Below are positions 1-7,790 of a stretch of 10,086 nt of DNA, one piece after another. A model generated the notes under the pieces. That model searched no databases. It was not told where the DNA came from and saw only the letters and a list, made by a program, of their open reading frames with translations. The stretch's first letter is position 1. Every line of letters begins with the position of its first letter. Location: contig JAJSAA010000154.1 of the NCBI GenBank assembly GCA_024274995.1, positions 1 to 10,086 of the forward strand. Reading direction: 5' to 3'. The stretch is from Deltaproteobacteria bacterium. Its GTDB lineage: Bacteria; Desulfobacterota; Desulfobulbia; Desulfobulbales; VMSU01. The position numbers and the translations under genes are program-made.

Positions 1-2011
1 TGAGCTTACCGACATGGGCCCGGCAAAAGCTTAAAGCAGCCTGGGCCGATTCCTTCATAACATCGCCCAATTGGCCGGTGAGGGTGAGGCCGCCCTTACC
101 CTTCAAGACCGAGACCTCAATATATAGGAGAACCCCGCCGGTTTCAGTCCAGGCCAGGCCGGTGGCCAGGCCCGGCTGATCAATCTTGTCCTGCTCGGCC
201 TCGGGCAGAAATTTCTGCGGCCCGAGATATTTGCTCAAAGTCCGTTTAGATATCTTATAGGGGCCGCGGCCGCCCTCGGCTATCTTGCGAGCCACCTTAC
301 GGCAGACCTTGCCAATCTCACGCTCCAGATTTCGGAGACCAGCCTCCATGGTATAGCTACTGATAATCAGCCCCAGAACCTGATCATCAATGACAATATG
401 CTTCTTTTTGAGGCCGTTGTCCTTTAATTGACGAGGTACGAGATAACGTTTGGCGATAATCAGCTTTTCCTCCTGAGTATAACCGGAGAGACGGATAATC
501 TCCATGCGGTCGTAGAGAGGAGCGGGGATGGTATCAGCCATATTGGCGGTGACAATGAACATGACCTTAGAGAGATCAAAGGGCAGATTCAGGTAATGAT
601 CGGAAAAGGAAAAATTCTGCTCCGGATCCAGCACCTCAAGGAGGGCGGAGGATGGATCACCCCGATAATCCTGCCCCACCTTGTCTATCTCGTCCATCAT
701 AAATACCGGATTATTGGAGCCCGCCGTCTTCAGGCCTTGAATAATACGGCCGGGCATGGCACCGATATAGGTGCGGCGATGACCACGAATCTCGGCCTCA
801 TCATGCATGCCGCCGAGAGAGAGCCGGTAAAATTTACGGCCCATGGCTCTGGCAATGGAGCGGCCGAGAGAGGTTTTACCCACCCCTGGCGGCCCCACAA
901 AGCACAGAATTGGCCCCTTGGTACTCTTATTTAGTTTACGGACGGCAAGATATTCCAAGATCCGTTCTTTAACCTTATCAAGGCCATAATGATCGCGGTC
1001 CAGCACCTTACGGGCCTCTTTCAGGTCAAGTTTATCCTTGGTGCTGCACTGCCAGGGAACATCAATAATCCAATCGAGATAGGTACGGATAATGGTGGCC
1101 TCAGAGGCATCTGGATGCATCATCTCAAAGCGTTTTAACTGCTTCAAGGCCTCCTTCTTGATCTCTTTGGGCATCCGTATCCTGGTGATTTTTTTATGTA
1201 GTTCATCAAGCTCTTCCGAGCGGTCGTCAACATCACCCAACTCCTTCTTCAGGGCGTGCATCTGCTCCCGGAGATAGTATTCCCGCTGGCTCTTGCTCAT
1301 CTCGTCCTTGGCCTGGGACTCAATCTTGTCCTGCATGATTGAGACCGTCAGTTCTTTACGCAGGAAATCTGCCACTTTGCGTAAACGCTCGATCGGATCA
1401 GTGGTCTCCAGAACCTCCTGAGACTCGTTGGTTCGCAGGCGCAGGTTGGAGATAACCAGATCAGCAAGGCGGCCGGGCTCCTCAATATTATTCAGGATCA
1501 TCATCAGCTCGGAGGCCATGATGCCCTTCAAGGCGAGGAGCTTTTCCGTCTGCTCCCGCACCGTGCGCATCTGAGCCTCTATCTCAACATCCACCTCGGT
1601 AGTTTCCTCATCATTAAGGACGGTGATCTTGGCCAAAAAATGGGGGTCGGTCTGGGTCAGTTCATCTATCCTGGCCTTGCTCAGGGCCTGAATCAGCACC
1701 TTGAGCCGGCCGTCGGGTAGTTTTAGAGTCCGCATAATCATACTGACCATACCCACCTTATAAATATCATCAGGCCCCGGCTTATCCAGGGTGCTGTCTT
1801 TCTGGGTCACGAGAAGCAGCAGTTTATCCTTGGCCAGGGCATCATTAACCGCAGCTACCGAGGCGGGACGGCCAACAAAGAGGGGGATAATCATGTAGTT
1901 AAATATCACCACATCCCGCACCGCCATTACAGGCAGTTCCTCTGGGATTTCCTGATTTTCCAGATCAAAAAAATCGCTGATACCTGTGGTTAGTGAGTCG
2001 TTTAAATCCAC
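1..2011 (-). CDS. lon: ATP-dependent protease Lon (La), C-terminus outside window
   Basis: Lon is a cytosolic homo-oligomeric AAA+ serine protease that degrades misfolded and regulatory proteins. Translating the minus strand from GTG at 2011-2009 gives 670 residues with no stop before the left edge. An N-terminal substrate-binding domain begins near residue 28 (PVMAVRDVVIFNYMIIPLFV). The Lon-typical REYYLREQMHALKKELG stretch is near residues 240-255. The AAA+ module has Walker A GPPGVGKT at 373-380 and Walker B FMMDEID ending at D443, and the protease domain starts around 610-620. E. coli Lon (784 aa) has Walker A about 17 residues earlier, so roughly 130-150 residues are missing here, including the expected Ser-Lys catalytic dyad. 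Activity therefore cannot be judged from this window. GTG is chosen because AGGAG (2021-2017) lies 5 nt upstream and there is no better in-frame start. A 181-nt gap separates it from lptF, which suggests its own promoter. Confidence 0.97.
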   Translation of the reverse strand, partial: MDLNDSLTTGISDFFDLENQEIPEELPVMAVRDVVIFNYMIIPLFVGRPASVAAVNDALAKDKLLLLVTQKDSTLDKPGPDDIYKVGMVSMIMRTLKLPDGRLKVLIQALSKARIDELTQTDPHFLAKITVLNDEETTEVDVEIEAQMRTVREQTEKLLALKGIMASELMMILNNIEEPGRLADLVISNLRLRTNESQEVLETTDPIERLRKVADFLRKELTVSIMQDKIESQAKDEMSKSQREYYLREQMHALKKELGDVDDRSEELDELHKKITRIRMPKEIKKEALKQLKRFEMMHPDASEATIIRTYLDWIIDVPWQCSTKDKLDLKEARKVLDRDHYGLDKVKERILEYLAVRKLNKSTKGPILCFVGPPGVGKTSLGRSIARAMGRKFYRLSLGGMHDEAEIRGHRRTYIGAMPGRIIQGLKTAGSNNPVFMMDEIDKVGQDYRGDPSSALLEVLDPEQNFSFSDHYLNLPFDLSKVMFIVTANMADTIPAPLYDRMEIIRLSGYTQEEKLIIAKRYLVPRQLKDNGLKKKHIVIDDQVLGLIISSYTMEAGLRNLEREIGKVCRKVARKIAEGGRGPYKISKRTLSKYLGPQKFLPEAEQDKIDQPGLATGLAWTETGGVLLYIEVSVLKGKGGLTLTGQLGDVMKESAQAALSFCRAHVGKL

Positions 2012-2016
2012 GTATT

Positions 2017-2021
2017 CTCCT
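2017..2021 (-). promoter_or_regulatory. Shine-Dalgarno fixing the GTG start of lon
   Basis: On the minus strand AGGAG is followed by 5 nt and then GTG GAT TTA AAC. This supports GTG as the lon start. The preceding 30 nt or so are strongly A/T-rich, including a run of seven T, which would leave the ribosome site unstructured. Confidence 0.75.
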
Positions 2022-2042
2022 AAATAAAAAAATATTTTAATT

Positions 2043-2072
2043 CTTTGTAATTGTTCAGCGCGGGCTACAAAG
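2043..2072. repeat. 7-bp inverted repeat in the lon 5' leader
   Basis: CTTTGTA (2043-2049) and TACAAAG (2066-2072) form a perfect inverted repeat with a 16-nt spacer, about 30-60 nt upstream of the lon start. It overlaps the left half of the dispersed 34-bp repeat at 2054-2087. It could be an operator, a weak RNA hairpin or chance. The nearest T-run on the minus strand begins about 10 nt after the stem, so it is not a convincing intrinsic terminator. Confidence 0.35.
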
Positions 2073-2087
2073 TACCATTAACTCGTA
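2054..2087 (+). repeat. Dispersed 34-bp intergenic repeat, copy A
   Basis: This 34-bp stretch begins TTCAGCGCGGGCT and ends TTAACTCGTA. It matches the minus-strand sequence at 7879-7846 without gaps, with five differences in 34. It is preceded by GTAATTG, comparable to the TAACAA that precedes the other copy. It lies in the 181-nt gap between lptF and lon, and no matching second terminal repeat was found around it, so it is probably a partial copy of the unit at 7791-7885. The rest of the gap (2022-2042 and 2088-2192) has A/T-rich sequence and no convincing promoter or gene. Confidence 0.7.
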
Positions 2088-2192
2088 ACCAATCTATCCA
2101 GGACAGAATGATTTTCGCCAAAAACGCGCAGAAGATCCAACCACCCTAATGGCGGGGGACAATTTGCAAGCAACATTAAACATCCTTGCCAG

Positions 2193-3311
2193 CTAAGTCA
2201 ACTTATGTTTTTGCCAGCCCTCAGCGGCGGTGGAGCGTGTTATGATGATGGTTATGAACCCTAATATTATATTAGGTAGCCACATAATAAGCCCCACCGG
2301 CAAAATGGTAGTCATGGTCAGACTCTCGGCTATGCTTAAACATATAAAATAGAGCAGAAAAAAGCCAATACCAACAGGCAGAGCCAGGTTACGGCGGCCG
2401 GGGCGGCCGCGCAGGGCCAGAGGCATCCCGAGAATTGTCAGGATAAAACAGCCGCCAGCCAGCGCAAGGCGTTTATGATATTCACTCAAAAATTCGGCCC
2501 GCTGAGCTGGAGTTTTTGCCGGGTTATGCGCCGCTTTCAGCAAGGCTTCCTGGGTCATGCTGGAACGTGATGTCCCCACCCCGGCAATGAGCTTAGGCGG
2601 TTTCACCGGCAGATTAATATTATAATGAGCAAATTTGATGGTCTGGGTCAGACGGCCGTCCGTGCGGTGCATGGTGCCATTATCAAGGCTCAGACTTATG
2701 TACATCCGATCCAGATGGGGCGTTAAGGTTCCACGGGCGGCAATAATGGTTACCGGGTGCGCCTTATCCCGCAGGTCAGAGATATATACCCCCTTCCAGG
2801 CTCGAGTCCGGGGGGTTACCTCCTCGGCGTAGATTACCAGGGCGCCGGTATTGTCACTGAAACGTCTGGCCCGCACCCCGCTGTTTATCTTCTCCGTGGC
2901 CAGTTTGATAAACAGGTTATTCATGGCCGTGGAGCCGGCCGGGATAAAATGAACGGCCGAATAACCCGTAATCAGGGCCGTACAGGCGGCAAAGAGGATC
3001 ACCGGCGGCATCATTTTGTACAGGCTGACCCCGGCCGCCTTCAAGGCAACAATCTCGTTATCATTAGTGAGACGGGTGAAGGCGATAATCACCGCGATGG
3101 AACTGGCCATGGGCAGGGAGAAGAGCAGGAGCTTGGGAGATAGATAAACACAGAGGCGGATAAAATCAGTCAGGCCGATATTCATGGCGAAGATAAGATC
3201 CACCACCTGCATGAGACGACCAATAAAAAGTACTCCATTTAAAATCAGCAGACTGGCAAAAAATGGGGCCAGAATCTCAGCGCTTATATATGAATAGAGG
3301 AGAAGGGGCAT
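2193..3311 (-). CDS. lptF: LPS export ABC transporter permease, LptF/LptG (YjgP/YjgQ) family, probably LptF
   Basis: This is an inner-membrane permease subunit of the Lpt system, which extracts lipopolysaccharide from the inner membrane using the LptB ATPase and passes it to the periplasmic bridge. The 372 residues are close to the usual 355-390. Hydrophobic segments lie at about 11-36, 54-79 and 100-122. A soluble, presumably periplasmic beta-rich region covers about 125-280, and three more membrane segments lie at about 282-300, 309-331 and 336-358. This 3+3 layout is the family pattern. Family motifs seen are DNEIVALKAAGVSLYKM (84-100), which is the cytoplasmic coupling region, and EYHKRLALAGGCFILTILGMPLALR (277-301). 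The ATG at 3311 follows the TGA of the dikinase-like gene after only 3 nt, and no Shine-Dalgarno is visible, so translation is probably coupled. It ends in TAG. Assignment to LptF rather than LptG rests on overall resemblance, and no second permease is adjacent on either visible side. Confidence 0.88.
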   Translation of the reverse strand: MPLLLYSYISAEILAPFFASLLILNGVLFIGRLMQVVDLIFAMNIGLTDFIRLCVYLSPKLLLFSLPMASSIAVIIAFTRLTNDNEIVALKAAGVSLYKMMPPVILFAACTALITGYSAVHFIPAGSTAMNNLFIKLATEKINSGVRARRFSDNTGALVIYAEEVTPRTRAWKGVYISDLRDKAHPVTIIAARGTLTPHLDRMYISLSLDNGTMHRTDGRLTQTIKFAHYNINLPVKPPKLIAGVGTSRSSMTQEALLKAAHNPAKTPAQRAEFLSEYHKRLALAGGCFILTILGMPLALRGRPGRRNLALPVGIGFFLLYFICLSIAESLTMTTILPVGLIMWLPNIILGFITIIITRSTAAEGWQKHKLT

Positions 3312-3314
3312 AAA

Positions 3315-6300
3315 TCAAATCGGCAGGATATGTACTTCCTTCTGAACCGGATGGCGGCCGCGCAGAAAGAGCCCCTTGCGGCCGTCAATGGAGATGGGGT
3401 CGCCAAAACGGATAAGATGCCCGCTGATCTCGCAGCGTTCTTCGGTTTCATAGACCTTGAGATTCTTACAGCCCACTACACAGGTTTTATCGAGCCGCAG
3501 AGCCACCACCGAGGCATGAGAGGTCTGACCGCCGCGGGCGGTAATCAGGCCGTCGACCATGGATACCTCCTTGATATCCTCCGGCACCGTATCCTGGCGC
3601 ACCAGAATTAGAGGGGTTTGAGGATCTTCCCGCCGCAGACGGTGTATGTTTTCCACTGTAAACACGGCCCGGCCCGCCAGGGCACTGCCGCTGACCCCTA
3701 TACCCTTGCCGAGAACCGCCTTCTTGGTCTCTATATTGTCAACAAAGACGGAGAAATTTTCCTTTTTCTTAATGGTGATCATATCCCTGGTCTGGAGAAG
3801 GTAGAGGTCATCCTCCTCCGGGCCTTCAAAGGTGAATTCAATATCCTGGGGGTTCCAATGCTTGTCATAGACCAGCTCCCTGGCAATACTGCGCAGACGC
3901 TGGTATATCTTTGGAAAACGCCGTTCCAGGGTAAACTCCTTGGAACGGCCGTCAATTTCAGCCTGCTCCACCGAGACGGGATAGGCGGTGACCAGGCCGG
4001 AGACAATATCTTCCCCCTGATCGCCGGGGGCGTAGTCACCCCAGAGGGCCACCCGCCGTACCTTACGATAGGGATGGGCGGTAAAGAGGACGCCGCTGCC
4101 GCTCTCCTGGCCCAGATTACCATAGACCATGGACTGGATGATAACCGCCGTGCCCCAGGAATCGGAGACATCCATCAGAGCCCGGTAGTCACGGGTTTTA
4201 GAGGTGTTCCATGAATTAAGTACCATCTCCAGGGCGGCGATTAACTGCAGCCAGGGATCATCGGGGATACCAATACCGATGCCGCGAATGGTCTTCTGGT
4301 ATTTCAGGGCCAGTTCCTTCATCTGGGCCGGGGTGAATTGGCGCTTGACCTGGACATCATATTTGCTCTTGGCCTCATCCATTAAAGCCTGAAATGTTTC
4401 ACGGGAAATCCCGCTGGTCATGGCCCAGGATTGCAAAAACCGCCGATAATTATCCCAGGCAAGATACTCCAGGCCGCTTTCCTGGGCAAAGTGCTCGGCA
4501 ATCTCCTCGTTAAGACCAATATTATGCAGGGTCGCCATCATCCCCGGCATGGAGACGGCCGCCCCGCTCCGTACTGAGACCAGTAGTGGGTTGTCAGGGT
4601 CACCGTAGCCCTTGCCGGTCATCTCCTCCAGCTCACGCATGGCGTGCCTGATCTGGGCCATGAACTCCTCACGGGCCTTAAAGAAGTCCTTAATCACCGG
4701 CCAGCAGCGAAACATCTCGGTGGTAATCACAAAACCGGGCGGCACCTGCTGACCATCGGTGGCCAGCAGCTTCAGGTTATATCCCTTATTGCCCAACATG
4801 AGAATATTATCGGTGTGCGGGTTATGCTGATGGAGAAAGGTGATGACATTTTCAGGATTATAGGTCATCAGGAGATCGAGATTGTTTTCGTCCAGCAGCT
4901 CTTTCTGAGTCTCCAGGGTCTGGTAGATACGGGTAATAAAATTATCTAAGTGTTGCAGGCCAAAGGTGCCGGAGATAATATCCCGTAAAAATGATTCACT
5001 TAGGCGGTGGATACTGCCGCTCTTATCGTCTTCATGCCAGAGACTGCGGTAGCGGGGCATAAGATTATCAGCCCCGATCTGAGGAATAATGATGGATAGA
5101 TTATTCTGATGGACGTTGGTGTAAAAGGCATAAATAATATCCTTAACGCCCTCGGACAGGCCCCGGAAGATATCGAGATACTGGGTATAGGAAAAACGCT
5201 TCTGCTCCAGGGAGTTGCCCAGCAGGGCCAGATAAGACTCCAGATAACGGCTGGTAATGCCATCTATCTTCAGGGCCCGGATATAGAGCTTTAAGCAGTT
5301 GATAATCCTGATAAAGGTGGCCTCGGTAATAAAGGAGAGATTGACGGTCTGGGGGATCTTTTCGAGATAGATGTTGGCCATATTCTCTAAGCGGAAGGTA
5401 AGGCCCAGAGCGTCAAATTTACGTTCCCGATAACGACCGTATACCGAGGGGATATCAACGGCGATATGCCGTTTATAATAAATATCCTCTTTGGCCTCAA
5501 AAATTTCCTTGCTTAAAATAATCTTCTGGAGATTTTCAAGATGATCAAGCAGGGCCTCAAGGCATTCAAAGGTGCCGCCGGCCTCTATGGCCTCAATCAA
5601 TTCGCTGAGTTCAGGGAAACCGGCATTGGCCGCCAGCTCTAACTGCTGCTGCATATCCTGGAGGCCCAGATTATACTTTTCGTACAACAGGTAATACATC
5701 TCCACCAGCAGGGTGAAACGGCGCAGTTCCACCTGGTTTAGATCAGCCTGCTGATTTAAAAAACTCGTTCGTTCTGCCAGGGGCCAGTTCAGGAGATCCT
5801 GTACCCCCTGAATGGCCGGTACTTCAAAGACCCTCTTCAATAGAATATGCAGATCATCAATAAAGGGGCCGTGAGTATCGACCTGCTGCAAGACCTCCGG
5901 CGGCAGGAAATCGGCCAGCAGCTCCTTGTCCTTGGTACGCCAGAAGGAAAAAATAGCCTCAATAAAGGCGACAATGAGGTTACTGGATTCCACATGACTC
6001 TGTTTACGCAGAAAATGAATCAGCAGATCATGGCGGCGATGAATCTCGTCCAGCTCGGTTGACACCTCCCGCAATTCGCCCTCTGCTCCGATATCATTAA
6101 AGAAAACCGGCAGTAATTTGGCGAATTGCTTAGCCAGATTATAGAGGGGCTCAATGGGATGGTTAAGCAGGTTGGTAATATCCCGTTGAAAAAGATCGGT
6201 ATCCTTAATACAGGTGCCGGAGAGATGCAGATTGATAATCAGGGCGGAAAAGAGGGTGGAACACCATTTGGGCTCCCGCATGATAAGACTGAGCCAGACC

Positions 6301-7574
6301 CGGATATTAATCAGATGAGCTGGGTTGGAGATGGGCTGCCAGTCCTCATCCACCCCGGTCACATTGGCGTATTGAAAGCCAAAGCGCACCACCTCCCAGA
6401 GAAAACTCTCCACCAACCGGCCGCTCTCCCGTTTAAAGACCTCTGTCCCCAGAATCTGAATACATTGCAGCGAGGTATGGGGGAATTTTTTAACGTTGGC
6501 CTTTAAGAGTTGAAAGGTGGTAAGGAGGAATTGTTCGATCTCCTCAAAGGACTGCTGCTGGATGAGATGCACCAGGCTGCGGTTGATCTCCCGCAGGGTC
6601 TCCTCGTGAATTAAAAAGAGGCTGGGGATATCCATAATCCGGAAGAGAAAGAGAAGCTTGCGGTTCTCGGCAAAACGATCCTTTTCTGTCTCTATGTAGG
6701 AGCCGCTGCCGGCCCGAGCCGAAAAATCATGGTTGCCGGGATAAGAGGCGTTGGGAAACGGCACCGTCAGCAATTGGCGGGGAATATCCTTATAGAGCCG
6801 GACAATGTCTATATGACCGGGCAGCTCGAGGATACGGGCCAATTCCTTCCGGCTGTCCGTCTCCTCATCCCTCGTCAGGGCGGCAAGGTGAGCGGCAATA
6901 CTCCGATGGGAAATGGGGGCAAAGAGTTCATCCACCTTCCAATCATCCTGCTCGTGTCCACAGGCCTCAATGAACCAGGGCAGGGGGTCTTCCTCGTTCA
7001 GCCAGCAATTATAATCAATAATTTCCAGACGTTTGTAAAGCCGGGTAAAGGAGGTAAGATCAAAATCCTGGCAGATGGCCCCGGCCTTAAGAAAGGCGGC
7101 GGCGATATTTTTGATGGGATGATAGCCCTGCACGAGGTGGGTAAGAATATCATCATTAAGTTGAGACAATTTGGCAAAACAATGGTCAAAGGAATCTTGA
7201 TAATCCGGGAGAGCGGCAGGGTTGAGATCCCGGATCAGTTTTTCCAGATAGGCCAGCATTGATTCCATGGCCTGGCTGATAATGGCCGCGGCGTTCTTGG
7301 GCGAAGACTGACCATGCCCGGCCGACACCGGCGGCCCCAGGCCTTTGGCTCCGGCCATGGCCTGGGCGCCGCTCACCGCCTCAAGGAAGATGTCTACAAA
7401 GCGGCGCATGGCCAGCGGCCCTTGGGGGTGAACTATATAATGGCGGTTATGTTTAAGAATATAAGCCCGTAAACGGGGCAGGATCAGGCTCCAGTTACGG
7501 AAGGGGTGATTGATCTCCACCAGCAGTTCATAAAGGTTCCTCGATATACCCCGATAGTCCCGGACAATCTCCAA
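3315..7574 (-). CDS. PPDK-like ATP-binding/phosphohistidine protein with a ~920-residue N-terminal region and no PEP/pyruvate barrel
   Basis: Numbering is from the TTG at 7574 (1,419 aa). Residues about 920-1270 match the nucleotide-binding part of pyruvate phosphate dikinase: GNKGYNL (928-934), VPPGF, SVRSG (1000-1004) followed by SMPGMM, DSWGTAV, GDQGED with E1188, and YLLQTRD with Q1261. A mobile phosphohistidine domain follows (about 1295-1390) with ARGGQTSHAS and the acceptor His at 1353. The wording ILVRQDTVPEDI before it is PPDK-type rather than PpsA-type. The protein then ends at 1419, so the C-terminal PEP/pyruvate barrel (about 340 aa in PPDK) is absent. Residues 1 to about 920 are unrecognised, mostly charged amphipathic helix, with a Gly/Ala/Pro-rich linker near 68-97. 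By family logic ATP would phosphorylate H1353, but the acceptor is unknown. Automated naming as PEP synthase would be unsafe. The gene lies downstream of glgA and gap and is coupled to lptF. The start is doubtful: the TTG lacks a Shine-Dalgarno and the frame continues upstream. Confidence 0.9.
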   Translation of the reverse strand: MEIVRDYRGISRNLYELLVEINHPFRNWSLILPRLRAYILKHNRHYIVHPQGPLAMRRFVDIFLEAVSGAQAMAGAKGLGPPVSAGHGQSSPKNAAAIISQAMESMLAYLEKLIRDLNPAALPDYQDSFDHCFAKLSQLNDDILTHLVQGYHPIKNIAAAFLKAGAICQDFDLTSFTRLYKRLEIIDYNCWLNEEDPLPWFIEACGHEQDDWKVDELFAPISHRSIAAHLAALTRDEETDSRKELARILELPGHIDIVRLYKDIPRQLLTVPFPNASYPGNHDFSARAGSGSYIETEKDRFAENRKLLFLFRIMDIPSLFLIHEETLREINRSLVHLIQQQSFEEIEQFLLTTFQLLKANVKKFPHTSLQCIQILGTEVFKRESGRLVESFLWEVVRFGFQYANVTGVDEDWQPISNPAHLINIRVWLSLIMREPKWCSTLFSALIINLHLSGTCIKDTDLFQRDITNLLNHPIEPLYNLAKQFAKLLPVFFNDIGAEGELREVSTELDEIHRRHDLLIHFLRKQSHVESSNLIVAFIEAIFSFWRTKDKELLADFLPPEVLQQVDTHGPFIDDLHILLKRVFEVPAIQGVQDLLNWPLAERTSFLNQQADLNQVELRRFTLLVEMYYLLYEKYNLGLQDMQQQLELAANAGFPELSELIEAIEAGGTFECLEALLDHLENLQKIILSKEIFEAKEDIYYKRHIAVDIPSVYGRYRERKFDALGLTFRLENMANIYLEKIPQTVNLSFITEATFIRIINCLKLYIRALKIDGITSRYLESYLALLGNSLEQKRFSYTQYLDIFRGLSEGVKDIIYAFYTNVHQNNLSIIIPQIGADNLMPRYRSLWHEDDKSGSIHRLSESFLRDIISGTFGLQHLDNFITRIYQTLETQKELLDENNLDLLMTYNPENVITFLHQHNPHTDNILMLGNKGYNLKLLATDGQQVPPGFVITTEMFRCWPVIKDFFKAREEFMAQIRHAMRELEEMTGKGYGDPDNPLLVSVRSGAAVSMPGMMATLHNIGLNEEIAEHFAQESGLEYLAWDNYRRFLQSWAMTSGISRETFQALMDEAKSKYDVQVKRQFTPAQMKELALKYQKTIRGIGIGIPDDPWLQLIAALEMVLNSWNTSKTRDYRALMDVSDSWGTAVIIQSMVYGNLGQESGSGVLFTAHPYRKVRRVALWGDYAPGDQGEDIVSGLVTAYPVSVEQAEIDGRSKEFTLERRFPKIYQRLRSIARELVYDKHWNPQDIEFTFEGPEEDDLYLLQTRDMITIKKKENFSVFVDNIETKKAVLGKGIGVSGSALAGRAVFTVENIHRLRREDPQTPLILVRQDTVPEDIKEVSMVDGLITARGGQTSHASVVALRLDKTCVVGCKNLKVYETEERCEISGHLIRFGDPISIDGRKGLFLRGRHPVQKEVHILPI

Positions 7575-7673
7575 CAGGACATCATAGGAAGGATCAATAA
7601 GTACTTTATCGACGGCGGTTTCCTGGAGATTGGCCTATAAGGCATCTGATTTTATGGGTTTGGAACTGGACAT
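7575..7673 (-). other. Possible true N-terminus of the dikinase-like gene, interrupted by an in-frame amber codon
   Basis: Reading upstream of the TTG at 7574, the same frame continues as VLIDPSYDVL to a TAG at 7637-7635. Beyond it the frame is open to ATG at 7673-7671, giving MSSSKPIKSDAL, then TAG, then ANLQETAVDK. No ATG, GTG or TTG lies between the TAG and the TTG at 7574. The residues just before the TTG (YDVL) run smoothly into LEIVRDYRGISRNLYELLVE as one amphipathic helix, so starting at the TTG would cut into it. Possible explanations are a nonsense mutation (one transition from CAG), a sequencing or assembly error, amber readthrough or recoding, or initiation at a rare codon such as ATT (7598-7596). 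Neither start has a strong Shine-Dalgarno. Confidence 0.55.
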
Positions 7674-7771
7674 TGTATTTCTTTATTACGACCGGGAAAA
7701 AGGCAAAAACTATTGTCTTGCATGTATATAAAAAAAATTGGCTATGAGTTACGCGGGGCAGCCGAATGTGA

Positions 7772-7785
7772 TTTTCAGCTGAAAA
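7772..7785. repeat. 14-bp perfect palindrome TTTTCAGCTGAAAA
   Basis: This is a perfect palindrome in the gap upstream of the dikinase-like gene. Its core TTCAGCTG recurs at 7797-7804, at the left end of the 95-bp inverted-repeat unit, 23 bp away start to start. It may be a transcription-factor site, or it may be a duplicated element end, since TTCAGC is also the start of the dispersed repeat. The minus-strand sequence after it (AAAATCAC) does not look like a terminator tail. Confidence 0.45.
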
Positions 7786-7790
7786 AGTGG

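Noticed and set aside
428..934. 168-codon open frame on the plus strand
   Set aside because: It lies wholly antisense to the Walker A/B region of lon, which is unmistakably coding on the minus strand. Its translation resembles no family and has no ribosome site of note.
2140..2185. Heat-shock (sigma-32-like) promoter for lon: minus-strand CTTGCAA with CCCCCGCCATTA
   Set aside because: The CTTG box and C-rich box are only about 10 nt apart, shorter than the usual 13-15, and the match to CCCCATNT is poor.
3315..3600. Frameshift hiding a PEP/pyruvate barrel downstream of the phosphohistidine domain
   Set aside because: The sequence immediately after the stop is a complete, full-length LptF-family permease, so there is no room or residue of a barrel in any frame.
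6729..7262. 177-codon plus-strand frame inside the dikinase-like gene
   Set aside because: It is antisense to a continuous 1,419-codon gene. Several similar plus-strand frames occur along it (3618-4214, 6126-6506), as expected where the minus strand codes and stop codons are rare in the complement.
7725..7753. Minus-strand TATATA as a -10 box for the dikinase-like gene
   Set aside because: With a 17-nt spacer the -35 position reads CGTAAC, which hardly matches TTGACA. The TATATA sits in a plain A/T run.
7731..7765. Intrinsic terminator for gap: minus-strand GGCT...AGCC followed by AA and a T-run
   Set aside because: The stem is only about 4 bp with a 16-nt loop, too weak to call. It also lies about 160 nt after the gap stop.
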